The position numbers and the translations under genes are program-made. DNA of 5,928 nucleotides from Frankia sp. (GTDB lineage Bacteria; Actinomycetota; Actinomycetes; Frankiales; Frankiaceae), in assembly GCA_019689615.1 (NCBI GenBank), contig JADGHD010000328.1:1-5928 (forward strand), in the 5' to 3' direction. Each line of letters begins with the position of its first letter. Positions within the stretch are counted from its first letter, which is position 1. Positions 1 to 5,928 of the stretch are shown here, piece after piece. The notes under the pieces were generated by a model, which was not told the origin of the DNA, searched no databases, and saw nothing but the letters and a program-made list of their open reading frames with translations.

Positions 1-86
1 TTCGCACGGCGTGCGCAGGGTGCACCACACGGGCCCCAGGTGCCCGGGCGGGCGTGGCCGGAAACAACGCCGGCGAGCGCTTTCCG

Positions 87-107
87 AGCTATTGGTCAAT
101 TCATTGT
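87..107 (+). promoter_or_regulatory. AT-rich pocket, possible promoter or operator of the glycosyltransferase gene
   Basis: About two thirds of these 21 bases are A or T, in a background near three quarters G+C. This is the strongest composition break upstream of the first gene. It contains ATTGGTCAAT (91-100), an imperfect dyad with ATTG/CAAT arms, and a second ATTG at 103. I cannot place a clear -35/-10 pair. A promoter here would leave a leader of about 140 bases before the ATG at 260. The call rests on composition and position only. Confidence 0.25.
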
Positions 108-246
108 CGAGGCCGTCGGCACCACCGGTTCGCCGGTGTTCCGACGGCGCCACCGGGCGCTTGGCCGCGCGCCCCGGCGGTGCCGCACGGGCAAGCGAAA
201 CGCGAACAGCCACGGCGGCCTCGGTCATCGCCAGCCGCTGTTCACC

Positions 247-253
247 GGGGGAA
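247..253 (+). promoter_or_regulatory. Ribosome binding site deciding the start at 260
   Basis: GGGGGAA lies six bases before ATG 260. It is purine-rich and correctly placed for a Shine-Dalgarno site. Together with the fall in codon quality upstream, it favours 260 over the ATG at 11. The next gene has a very similar G-run followed by AA before its own start. Confidence 0.55.
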
Positions 254-259
254 TTCCAC

Positions 260-1534
260 ATGGGCCATGAGCCGCCATACTCGGCACCGGTCAGCTCGCG
301 CTTCGCCCCGCGCCGGCGGGCCGCCGCGGATGCCCGGCCGCCGGCCCGGCCGGCCGTTCTCGCGATCGCGCCGAGCGTCGAGCTCTATGGCGCGGACCGG
401 ATGTTCCTGCGGGCGATGACGGCGTTGGCCGCGGCGGGCGGGCCAGCGGTGGCCACGGTGGTCGCGCCCGCGGCCGGCGAGCTGACCGGGCGGATCGCGG
501 CGGCCGGGATCAGCGTGACGGTCAGCCCGTTCCAGGTGCTGCGCAAGAGCCTGCTCGGCCCGCGGGCCGCCGTCGCGCTGCCCAGGATGTCGCTCGACGT
601 GGTGCGCGCCTGCCGGCTGATCCGCCGGGAGCTGGCGCCTGGCGGCATCGTCTACGTCAACACGCTGACCGCGCCGCAGTGGCTGCTCGCCGCCCGGCTG
701 ACCGGGCGGCGCTGCGTGTGCCACGTGCGCGAGCGCGAGGCCGGGCGGCGGCTGGTCGAGCTCGCGCTGGTGCTGCCGCTGCTGCTGTGCGACCAGGTCA
801 TCGCGAACTCGCGGGCCACGGCCGAGTGGCTGGCCTCGGTCGCGCCGACGCTGCGGCCGCGGACCACCGTCATCTACAACGGCGTCCCGCTGCCCGAGTG
901 CCGCCGGTCGCGGCCGTCCGCCGGCCGCCGCCCGCCGCGGGTCCTGGTGGTCGGCCGGCTCTCCCCGCGCAAGGGCCAGGACCTGCTGATCGAGAGCGTC
1001 GCCAGACTGGTCAGATCCGGGACGGACCTGTCGGTGACGCTCGTTGGTGACGTGTTTCCCGGATATGAGTGGTATCGGGACGAACTGCGCGCGCTCGTGG
1101 CCCGGCACGGCCTTGCCGACGTCGTCCACTTCGCTGGTTTCCAGGCCGACCCCGCTCCCTACTACCGGGACGCCGACGTGCTCGTCGTTCCCAGCCGTAA
1201 CGAGCCGTTCGGCACGGTGGCCCTGGAAGGAATGGCGCACGGGCTGCCGGTGGTCGCGGCCGCGGTGGCCGGGCTGCGCGAGATCGTCGTTGACGGGGTG
1301 ACCGGCCGGCTGGTGCCGGCCGAATCCGTTGACGCGCTGGCCGACGCGCTGGGCGTGCTGGTAACCGACCCGCGGCTGCGCCAGCGGCTGGGAGCCGCCG
1401 GGCTTGACCGGGCGCGGCGGTCGTTCTCGGTGGCGGAGTACGACGCCCGGATGACCGCGCTGCTGTTGGGCGGGTGCTCGGGCCACAAGGACGCCGCCAT
1501 TGCGCGCCAGCGTGTTGACGACCGAGGGCACTAG
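260..1534 (+). CDS. GT4-family glycosyltransferase
   Basis: This 424-residue protein probably transfers a sugar from a nucleotide donor to a growing lipid-linked oligosaccharide at the cytoplasmic face of the membrane. It has the two-domain GT-B layout. After an Arg/Pro-rich stretch of about 34 residues, a first beta strand (PAVLAIAPS) leads to the loop YGADR at 43-47, where GT4 enzymes usually carry GGAE/DR. The linker region has YNGVP (206-210). The donor domain has GRLSPRKGQ, with the phosphate-contacting Arg233 and Lys238. The family's E-x7-E signature is intact as Glu315 and Glu323 within EPFGTVALEGMAHGLP. Length is normal for GT4. There is no signal peptide or clear membrane span. The start at 260 is chosen for its ribosome site and codon quality. 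Donor and acceptor sugars cannot be read from sequence. The export genes downstream place it in polysaccharide assembly. Family assignment is strong; substrate is unknown. Confidence 0.9.
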   Translation: MGHEPPYSAPVSSRFAPRRRAAADARPPARPAVLAIAPSVELYGADRMFLRAMTALAAAGGPAVATVVAPAAGELTGRIAAAGISVTVSPFQVLRKSLLGPRAAVALPRMSLDVVRACRLIRRELAPGGIVYVNTLTAPQWLLAARLTGRRCVCHVREREAGRRLVELALVLPLLLCDQVIANSRATAEWLASVAPTLRPRTTVIYNGVPLPECRRSRPSAGRRPPRVLVVGRLSPRKGQDLLIESVARLVRSGTDLSVTLVGDVFPGYEWYRDELRALVARHGLADVVHFAGFQADPAPYYRDADVLVVPSRNEPFGTVALEGMAHGLPVVAAAVAGLREIVVDGVTGRLVPAESVDALADALGVLVTDPRLRQRLGAAGLDRARRSFSVAEYDARMTALLLGGCSGHKDAAIARQRVDDRGH

Positions 1535-1590
1535 TGGGCCGACAACGACCACCGCCGGCGCGTCGGCTGCCATTCACTGCCGTCATCCCG

Positions 1591-1599
1591 TGTTATTCT
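1591..1599 (+). promoter_or_regulatory. Possible extended -10 promoter for the chain-length regulator gene
   Basis: TGTTATTCT fits the extended -10 pattern TGnTAnnnT and sits in the least GC-rich part of the 88-base gap between the first two genes. No good -35 hexamer is visible 16-18 bases upstream (CATTCA at 1571-1576 is weak). Transcription would begin near 1606, giving a leader of less than 20 bases that contains the ribosome site. If real, the second and third genes can be expressed independently of the glycosyltransferase. Confidence 0.3.
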
Positions 1600-1600
1600 G

Positions 1601-1615
1601 CCCCGGTCTCCGGGG
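1601..1615 (+). promoter_or_regulatory. GC hairpin overlapping the ribosome binding site
   Basis: CCCCGG (1601-1606) pairs perfectly with CCGGGG (1610-1615) across a three-base TCT loop. The right arm uses the first four bases of the G-run that serves as the Shine-Dalgarno site for the ATG at 1623. In a transcript reading through from the glycosyltransferase this stem could hide the ribosome site or slow polymerase. A transcript starting near 1606 would lack the left arm. A weaker dyad (GCCGAC around 1538-1543 with GTCGGC at 1562-1567) lies just upstream. No T-run follows either, so neither is called a terminator. Confidence 0.3.
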
Positions 1616-1618
1616 GGG
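1612..1618 (+). promoter_or_regulatory. Ribosome binding site for the start at 1623
   Basis: A run of seven G followed by AATA precedes ATG 1623, with four bases between the G-run and the start. It resembles the site before the first gene. It supports 1623 over the in-frame ATG at 1500, which lies inside the glycosyltransferase gene and would add a 41-residue Thr/Ser-rich stretch with no domain. Confidence 0.5.
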
Positions 1619-1622
1619 AATA

Positions 1623-3212
1623 ATGCAATCCGATCTTGACGTTGGCAATGACGCCGACTTCGACGTCGGCCCGGGACCGCTGGCAGCACTGTGGCGCTAT
1701 CGGGTGGCGTCCGGCCTGATTTTGCTGACGGCTGTCCTGGTTGGCGCGGTAATCCTGCTGACAAATAAACCTCCAGTCGTGGCGACGGCGCGGGTGGGGC
1801 TCGCGAATCCGCGGAGCCTGACGGTCGTTCTGGGCGGCGCCAGCTCGGGTGCCGATCTCGGCCGGTACGCCGCCGCGCAGGCGCGGTTCGCCGAGAGCGC
1901 CGACGTGCTGGCGGTGGCCGCCGAGACCCTCGGCGACGGGACCACCCTCGCCGCCCTGCGGGGCAGCGTCGACGTCACCGAGTCGCCGTCCGCCGACGTG
2001 CTCGTGGTGACCGCCCGCGGCGGCCGCGCCGACGAGGCGGTGCGGCGCGCGGACGCCGTGGTCGCCGCGTACCAGGAGCTGACCGAGCGGACCACCCAGG
2101 ACGCGGTGAACCGGCAGCTCGGCGCGGTCGACCGGGCGCGGGCCGAGCTGCGCCAGCAGATCGCGCTCGCGCCGGCGGACGACCCGGTGAGCGCCGCAGC
2201 CGTCGCCGCGGCCACCACGGCGCTCGGCGAGCTGGAGCAGGCCGCGGCCCGCGCCCGGACCGAGGCGGCGCTCTTCGGCGACGGGACGCTGTTCGTCGAG
2301 CCGGCCTCGCCACGGGCGCGTCCCGGCCAGCTCGCCAGGGCCGGGCGGGGCGCGCTGCTGGGCGCGCTCGTGGGCGTGCTGCTCGCGGGCGCCGTCACCT
2401 GGGTCCACGCCGGCCGGCGGCGCGAGGTGGCGGACGGGCCCACCGCGGCCCGGCTGCTGGGGACCCGGCTGCTCGGGGAGATCCCCGCCCCGGACGAGCG
2501 GTTGCGGGGCGAGCTCGACGACCCGGTGGCCGCGCCGGGCCCGGGCTACCACGCCGCAGCGGTCGCGATCGCCGCGGCCGCGCCCCGCGGGCTGTTCGTG
2601 GTGACCAGCCCGGCCCGGCGCGACGGGCGGACCACGACGGTCATCAAGCTGGGGCTGGCGCTGGCCGCCGCCGGCACCAGCGTCGCCCTGGTCGACGCCG
2701 ACCTGCGCACCGGGCAGCTGACCAGCCGGTTCGGCCTGCCGCGCGGGCTCGGTGGGCTGGGCCAGCTGGTGGCCGGCAGCGCCGAGCTGGCGAGCGCCCA
2801 GCGCGTCTTCACGATCGCCGACGGAGCGAACCTGACCGTGGTTCCCTGCGGGCAGCTCGTCGGCGAGCCGGCGGGCCTGCTGCGCCGGCCGGCCGCGGGC
2901 GAGGTGTTCGCCGAGCTGCGGGCGGCGTTCGAGGTGGTCGTCGTGGACACGCCGGCCGCCGGCCCGACGGCCGACGCGTTCGCCCTGGCCCAGGCGGCGA
3001 CGGGGCTGATCGTGGTGGTCCGGCGGGGCACCCCGGCGGCGCTGCTGCGCCGGCTGCGGGCCCAGGCCATGGCCGCCGACGCCACCCTGCTCGGCCTGGT
3101 CTTCACGCACGCGGCCGGTGGGCGGGTGGCCTACCCGGCCGACGGCCGCGGCGGTGCCGGGCGGCTCGCCGGCGTCCCCGCCCGCGCCCAGGCGCTCGTG
3201 ACCCGGGGCTGA
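1623..3212 (+). CDS. Wzz-type chain-length regulator fused to a degenerate BY-kinase-like domain
   Basis: This 529-residue inner-membrane protein probably sets polysaccharide chain length as a co-polymerase. Membrane segments are seen at about 29-47 and 244-262. They flank an external region of about 195 residues with a Gln/Glu/Arg-rich, probably coiled helical part. Before the second segment is a proline-spaced motif (EPASPRARPG) typical of Wzz proteins. The cytoplasmic half resembles bacterial tyrosine kinases: a P-loop position at about 328-338, a Walker A' motif VDADLR (357-362) and a Walker B-like VVVVDTP (438-444). The P-loop reads TSPARRDGRTT, so the usual Gly-Glu-Gly-Lys is Arg-Asp-Gly-Arg and the nucleotide-binding lysine is Arg336. 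The C-terminus has a single tyrosine (Tyr504), not a tyrosine cluster. I infer weak or no kinase activity, with a structural or ATP-sensing role left. The gene starts 88 bases after the glycosyltransferase stop, and its TGA overlaps the next ATG. Confidence 0.85.
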   Translation: MQSDLDVGNDADFDVGPGPLAALWRYRVASGLILLTAVLVGAVILLTNKPPVVATARVGLANPRSLTVVLGGASSGADLGRYAAAQARFAESADVLAVAAETLGDGTTLAALRGSVDVTESPSADVLVVTARGGRADEAVRRADAVVAAYQELTERTTQDAVNRQLGAVDRARAELRQQIALAPADDPVSAAAVAAATTALGELEQAAARARTEAALFGDGTLFVEPASPRARPGQLARAGRGALLGALVGVLLAGAVTWVHAGRRREVADGPTAARLLGTRLLGEIPAPDERLRGELDDPVAAPGPGYHAAAVAIAAAAPRGLFVVTSPARRDGRTTTVIKLGLALAAAGTSVALVDADLRTGQLTSRFGLPRGLGGLGQLVAGSAELASAQRVFTIADGANLTVVPCGQLVGEPAGLLRRPAAGEVFAELRAAFEVVVVDTPAAGPTADAFALAQAATGLIVVVRRGTPAALLRRLRAQAMAADATLLGLVFTHAAGGRVAYPADGRGGAGRLAGVPARAQALVTRG

Positions 3213-5928
3213 TGGCCGGGGCACGCCTGCCGGTACGGGTCAACGGCCGGATGGCCGGCGCCCTGTGCGCCCAGCTGGTGAACGCGGGTGGGAGCCTCGT
3301 GGTCCAGCTCGTGGCCGCCCGGGCGCTCGGGGCGCACACCTTCGGCACGCTGGTCCTGCTCACCTCGGCACTGGTCCTGATCACGGCGCTGCACACGTCG
3401 TTCGTCGGCGACTCCTACACCGTGCTGGACCGCGACGACCCGGCCGTGCGCGGGGCGGTGCTCGTCGCCCACGTGGCCCTGTCGGCGTCGGCCGCGGCCG
3501 CCGGCTACGCCCTGGCCGCCGGCGTCGCCGGGCTGGGCCACGGCGCCGCCGTCGCCTTCGCCGGGCTCACGGTGCTGTGGCTGCAGGAGGAGCTGGGCCG
3601 GCGGGTGCTGATGGCCCGCCAGCAGTTCTGGAAGCTCGCCGCCAACGACGCGGTCTACGTCGCCGTGGCCCTGTCCACCCTGGGCCTGCTGGCCCTGGCG
3701 CGCGGCTCGGTCAGCCTGCTGGCGGTCCTGGCCTCGATGGCCGCCGGGGCCGCCGCGGCGGTCGGCGCCGCCGCCGGCCAGCTGCCACCTGCCGCGCTGC
3801 GCCCGGGCCGGCCGGCGCCGGGGATGCTGCGCGAGCTGGCCGGCTTCGCGGTGTGGCGCGCGCTGCAGGCCGGGCTCACCCCGCTGCTGCTGTTCCTGGC
3901 CCGGGCGATGATCAGCCTGTTCGCCGGGCGGGCCGTGCTGGGACAGGCGGAGGCGGCCCGGCTGCTGATCGCCCCGGCGCAGACGGTGGTCAACGCGGCC
4001 GGCAACGTCCTGCTGCCGGCCTACTCCAGCGGCGCGGCGGTGACCAGGCGGCGGGTACTCCGTCCCAGCCTGCTGCTGGCCGGTGCCACCGGGCTGGTCG
4101 GCGCGGTGGCGGTGGCCGGGGCCGGGCCGGCGGGCCGGCTGCTGGTCGGCGAGGAGATCGCGGTGCCCCGCGCCGCGGTGCTGGCCTGGGTGCTCTACAC
4201 CGCGACGTTCGCGCTCGGGCTGCCGGCGGCGACCGCGCTGGTCGCGCGCCGCCAGTCGGGCGCGGTCTTCGCGGCCAGGCTCGCCGACGGGGTGGTCGGC
4301 GTCGGGCTGCTGGTGGCGCTGCTCGCCGCGGGGCAGGCGCACACCACCCCGGCGGCGCTCGCCGTCGCCCGCGCGGGCAGCTCGCTGTGGCTGTACCGGC
4401 TCGTCGGGCGCGAGGCAGGCGAGGCCGGCCGCGGCGCTGCCGTGCCGGCCCAGCGGCTGGCCGAGGCGCCGGTGGCCCAGGCGCCGCTGGGCGAGGTGCC
4501 GCCGGCCGACGCGCCGCCGGCCGAGGTGCCGCTGGGCGAGGCGCCGCTTTCCGCGCCGATGCGCGCGCCGCGGGCCGCGGCGCGGCCGATGCCCCGGCTG
4601 CTGGGGAGCCGGAACCGGTGGGCCCTGGCCGCGGTGGTGCTCCCGCTGATGCTGGCCAGCGACTACAAGCTGCGGGTCCGCGACGCGCGGGCGACCGTCT
4701 CGGGGCGGCCGGACCCGTTCGTGCTGGCCGAGATCGGGGTCTACGCGGCCGTGGCCGGCGTCCTGCTGCTCACGGTGGCCCGCGCCCCGGCCGGCCGGCG
4801 CAACCCCGTCGTGATCAGTCTGGCCTGGGTCGTCGGGCTGTACGCGCTGCTGGCCGCGCTGTGGTCGCCGTTCCCGGCGCTCGCCGTCGTCCGTGGGCTC
4901 CAGCTCGCGCTCATCATCGCCATCGCCCAGGCGGTCGCCCGGTACGCCAGCCGCGAGCAGCTGCACGGGCTGGCGCACGCCTTCATCGTGCTGGTCGCGC
5001 TGTCCGTACTGGTCGGGGTGGTCACGTCGGTGCCGCCGGTCAGCCAGACCCAGGCGGGCCGGTTCACCTGGCTGTACGTCCATCCCGTCGTCGCCGGCGT
5101 CTACCTCGGCGTGGCCGCCGTGGCCGCGGCGTTGTACCTGACCGCGGCCGGCCGGGCGCACCGGGTCTGGCCGGCCTGGGCCTACGTCCTGGCGCTGCTG
5201 GTGGCCGGCGTCGCCCTGGCCGCGACCAGGACCCGCGGCGCGATGCTCGCCACAGCCGTGGCCGCCGTGGTCGTGGTCGTCCTCGGTGCCCGGCCGGGCG
5301 CGCGCGCCGGTGTGCTGGCGGCCGCCGGCGTCGTGGCGGCGCTCGTCCTGCTCACGTCGGCCGGCGAGGTCGCGCGTTTCCTCGCCCGCGACGAGTCAGC
5401 CGAGAAGCTGGCCACGCTGAACGAGCGGACCACGCTCTGGTCCTTGGCCCTCGACCTGGTCGGCGAGAAGCCGCTGACCGGCTGGGGCCTGACCGCATCC
5501 CGGGGGATCTTCCTGGACGAGATCGGCCTGGGCGGCGGCCACAACGCGTTCGTCAACATGCTGGTCGACGGCGGTCTGATCGGCCTGGTCCTGTGGCTCG
5601 CCCTGCTGGTCGCGCTCGTGGCCACGCTGTGCCGGCGCTGGTCGCCGGCCGCGCGCGGGGCCGGCCGGGCCGACGCGACGCTGCTGGCGGCGCTGCTGGT
5701 GTTCCTGCTGATCGACGGCCAGACCGTCGAGTACCTGGCCGCGCCGGCGAACGTCGCCAACATCTGGCTGTTCGTCCTGGTCGGCTGGGCAGGCGCGCTG
5801 ACCCGTCGGCCCGGCCAGGCGCCGCGGGCCGGCCACCGTCCACCGGCCGGCCGACGGGCGGGACAGCCCTCGCCCGGGCCGGGCTCGCCGCCCCCGGTCT
5901 TCCCGGCGCCCCCGGCGCCCTCCCTGGC
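3212..5928 (+). CDS. Wzx-like flippase fused to a Wzy/WaaL-type O-antigen polymerase or ligase (3' end outside window)
   Basis: One frame runs without a stop for 905 codons to the window edge. Residues 1 to about 400 show about 12 membrane segments and the layout of a Wzx flippase of the MOP superfamily, including the RLLIAPAQTVVNAAGNVLLP stretch (250-269) typical of polysaccharide exporters. Residues 401-467 are a hydrophilic linker with pentapeptide repeats. Residues 470 to about 863 form a second 11-12 helix protein with Wzy_C/O-antigen ligase features: LWSPFP (550-555), TRTRGA (672-677), then a large external loop (about 718-780) with Arg739, Trp743, Pro754, GWG (757-759) and GHN (His777), followed by MLVDGGLIG. 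The tail from 865 is Pro/Arg/Gly-rich and unfinished. The flippase would move lipid-linked units across the membrane, and the second half would polymerise them or ligate them to an acceptor. The TGATG overlap with the upstream stop implies translational coupling. An in-frame ATG at 3251 is an alternative start. Families are confident; polymerase versus ligase is not settled. Confidence 0.85.
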   Translation, partial: MAGARLPVRVNGRMAGALCAQLVNAGGSLVVQLVAARALGAHTFGTLVLLTSALVLITALHTSFVGDSYTVLDRDDPAVRGAVLVAHVALSASAAAAGYALAAGVAGLGHGAAVAFAGLTVLWLQEELGRRVLMARQQFWKLAANDAVYVAVALSTLGLLALARGSVSLLAVLASMAAGAAAAVGAAAGQLPPAALRPGRPAPGMLRELAGFAVWRALQAGLTPLLLFLARAMISLFAGRAVLGQAEAARLLIAPAQTVVNAAGNVLLPAYSSGAAVTRRRVLRPSLLLAGATGLVGAVAVAGAGPAGRLLVGEEIAVPRAAVLAWVLYTATFALGLPAATALVARRQSGAVFAARLADGVVGVGLLVALLAAGQAHTTPAALAVARAGSSLWLYRLVGREAGEAGRGAAVPAQRLAEAPVAQAPLGEVPPADAPPAEVPLGEAPLSAPMRAPRAAARPMPRLLGSRNRWALAAVVLPLMLASDYKLRVRDARATVSGRPDPFVLAEIGVYAAVAGVLLLTVARAPAGRRNPVVISLAWVVGLYALLAALWSPFPALAVVRGLQLALIIAIAQAVARYASREQLHGLAHAFIVLVALSVLVGVVTSVPPVSQTQAGRFTWLYVHPVVAGVYLGVAAVAAALYLTAAGRAHRVWPAWAYVLALLVAGVALAATRTRGAMLATAVAAVVVVVLGARPGARAGVLAAAGVVAALVLLTSAGEVARFLARDESAEKLATLNERTTLWSLALDLVGEKPLTGWGLTASRGIFLDEIGLGGGHNAFVNMLVDGGLIGLVLWLALLVALVATLCRRWSPAARGAGRADATLLAALLVFLLIDGQTVEYLAAPANVANIWLFVLVGWAGALTRRPGQAPRAGHRPPAGRRAGQPSPGPGSPPPVFPAPPAPSL
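4466..4555 (+). repeat. 15-base tandem repeat encoding a Pro/Ala/Glu linker
   Basis: Six imperfect 15-base units encode the pentapeptide pattern [AV]-P-[VLP]-[AGS]-[QEDA], residues 419-448: APVAQ, APLGE, VPPAD, APPAE, VPLGE, APLSA. The 14-base string GCCGCTGGGCGAGG occurs exactly twice, at 4483-4496 and 4528-4541, 45 bases or three units apart. The repeat lies in the hydrophilic linker between the flippase and polymerase halves. Every unit is a multiple of three, so gain or loss of units would keep the frame. Such a sequence should be extended and flexible. Confidence 0.75.

Larger units (their letters stand above)
1..259. other. Non-coding upstream region of the polysaccharide locus
   Basis: No gene is supported here. 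The glycosyltransferase frame stays open back to an ATG at 11, but about a quarter of its codons before 260 end in A or T (AAA, CAA, CTA, AAT, TCA and others). Such codons are rare inside the gene, and the encoded peptide is Arg/Pro/Ser-rich with no domain. I therefore read this as leader or intergenic DNA. It holds a 6-base dyad around one central base at 3-15, an 8-base palindrome GGTGCACC at 19-26, an AT-rich pocket at 87-107, and a hairpin at 123-138 whose 6-bp arms (CACCGG/CCGGTG) enclose a TTCG loop. No T-run follows the hairpin, so it is not a standard terminator. Confidence 0.6.

Noticed and set aside
11..259. N-terminal extension of the glycosyltransferase from the ATG at 11
   Set aside because: Codon endings are much more A/T-rich than in the gene, the peptide has no domain, and a well-placed ribosome site precedes ATG 260.
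1515..1520. TTGACG as a -35 promoter element
   Set aside because: It lies inside the glycosyltransferase coding end and no TAnnnT hexamer occurs 16-18 bases downstream. The -10-like TATTCT is far too distant.
1529..1567. Terminator after the glycosyltransferase
   Set aside because: There is a CACTAGTG palindrome over the stop and a 6-bp dyad with an 18-base loop, but the stems are weak and no T-run follows.
242..1573. Antisense open frame of 443 codons opposite the glycosyltransferase
   Set aside because: It is a shadow of the sense gene. The product is repetitive Arg/Gly/Pro/His-rich, and the sense strand carries clear GT4 motifs.
1500..1622. Earlier start for the regulator at ATG 1500
   Set aside because: It would overlap the glycosyltransferase 3' end and add 41 residues with no domain. 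ATG 1623 has a G-rich ribosome site and opens directly onto the Wzz-type N-terminus.
1593..3224. Antisense open frame of 543 codons opposite the regulator gene
   Set aside because: It has the same codon-aligned shadow pattern and an Arg/Gly/His/Gln-rich product with no recognisable domain. The sense strand carries Walker A' and B motifs and two membrane segments.
4083..4649. + strand open frame of 188 codons inside the fusion gene in another frame
   Set aside because: It is an Arg/Pro/Cys/Trp-rich out-of-frame reading of the membrane protein gene, with no domain and no ribosome site. It is a typical GC-rich shadow.
3131..5161. Antisense open frame of 676 codons opposite the flippase-polymerase gene
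   Set aside because: Its codons are exact complements of the sense codons, a known shadow effect in GC-rich genes. The product is low-complexity Gly/Arg/Gln/His/Pro with no domain, while the + strand gives a membrane protein with recognisable motifs.

Overview
This window is very GC-rich DNA (roughly three quarters G+C by eye). Codons end almost always in G or C, and the proteins are rich in Ala, Gly, Arg and Val. That points to a high-GC actinomycete. A Frankia-like or related genus would fit, but nothing here fixes the genus. All the convincing genes lie on the + strand and belong to one surface or extracellular polysaccharide locus of the Wzx/Wzy-dependent type. No tRNA, rRNA, insertion sequence or CRISPR array is visible.

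Layout: bases 1-259 are a non-coding leader with an AT-rich pocket and small dyads. A GT4-type glycosyltransferase follows (260-1534). An 88-base gap then holds a possible extended -10 promoter and a GC hairpin that overlaps the ribosome binding site of the next gene. That gene (1623-3212) is a chain-length regulator: a Wzz-type membrane domain joined to a BY-kinase-like cytoplasmic domain whose P-loop has lost its lysine. Its TGA overlaps the ATG of the last gene by one base. The last gene (3212 to beyond the window end) reads without a stop for 905 codons. It encodes a 12-helix Wzx-like flippase, a short Pro/Ala/Glu linker built of a 15-base tandem repeat, and then a complete Wzy/WaaL-type O-antigen polymerase or ligase domain. 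A proline-rich tail runs off the window.

How the parts would work together (inference): the glycosyltransferase adds a sugar to a lipid-linked repeat unit in the cytoplasm. The flippase half moves the unit across the membrane, the polymerase half joins units on the outer face, and the Wzz-like protein sets chain length. The most unusual points are the flippase-polymerase fusion, its minisatellite-like linker, and the degenerate kinase domain. Together they suggest a compact polysaccharide export machine with non-standard regulation.
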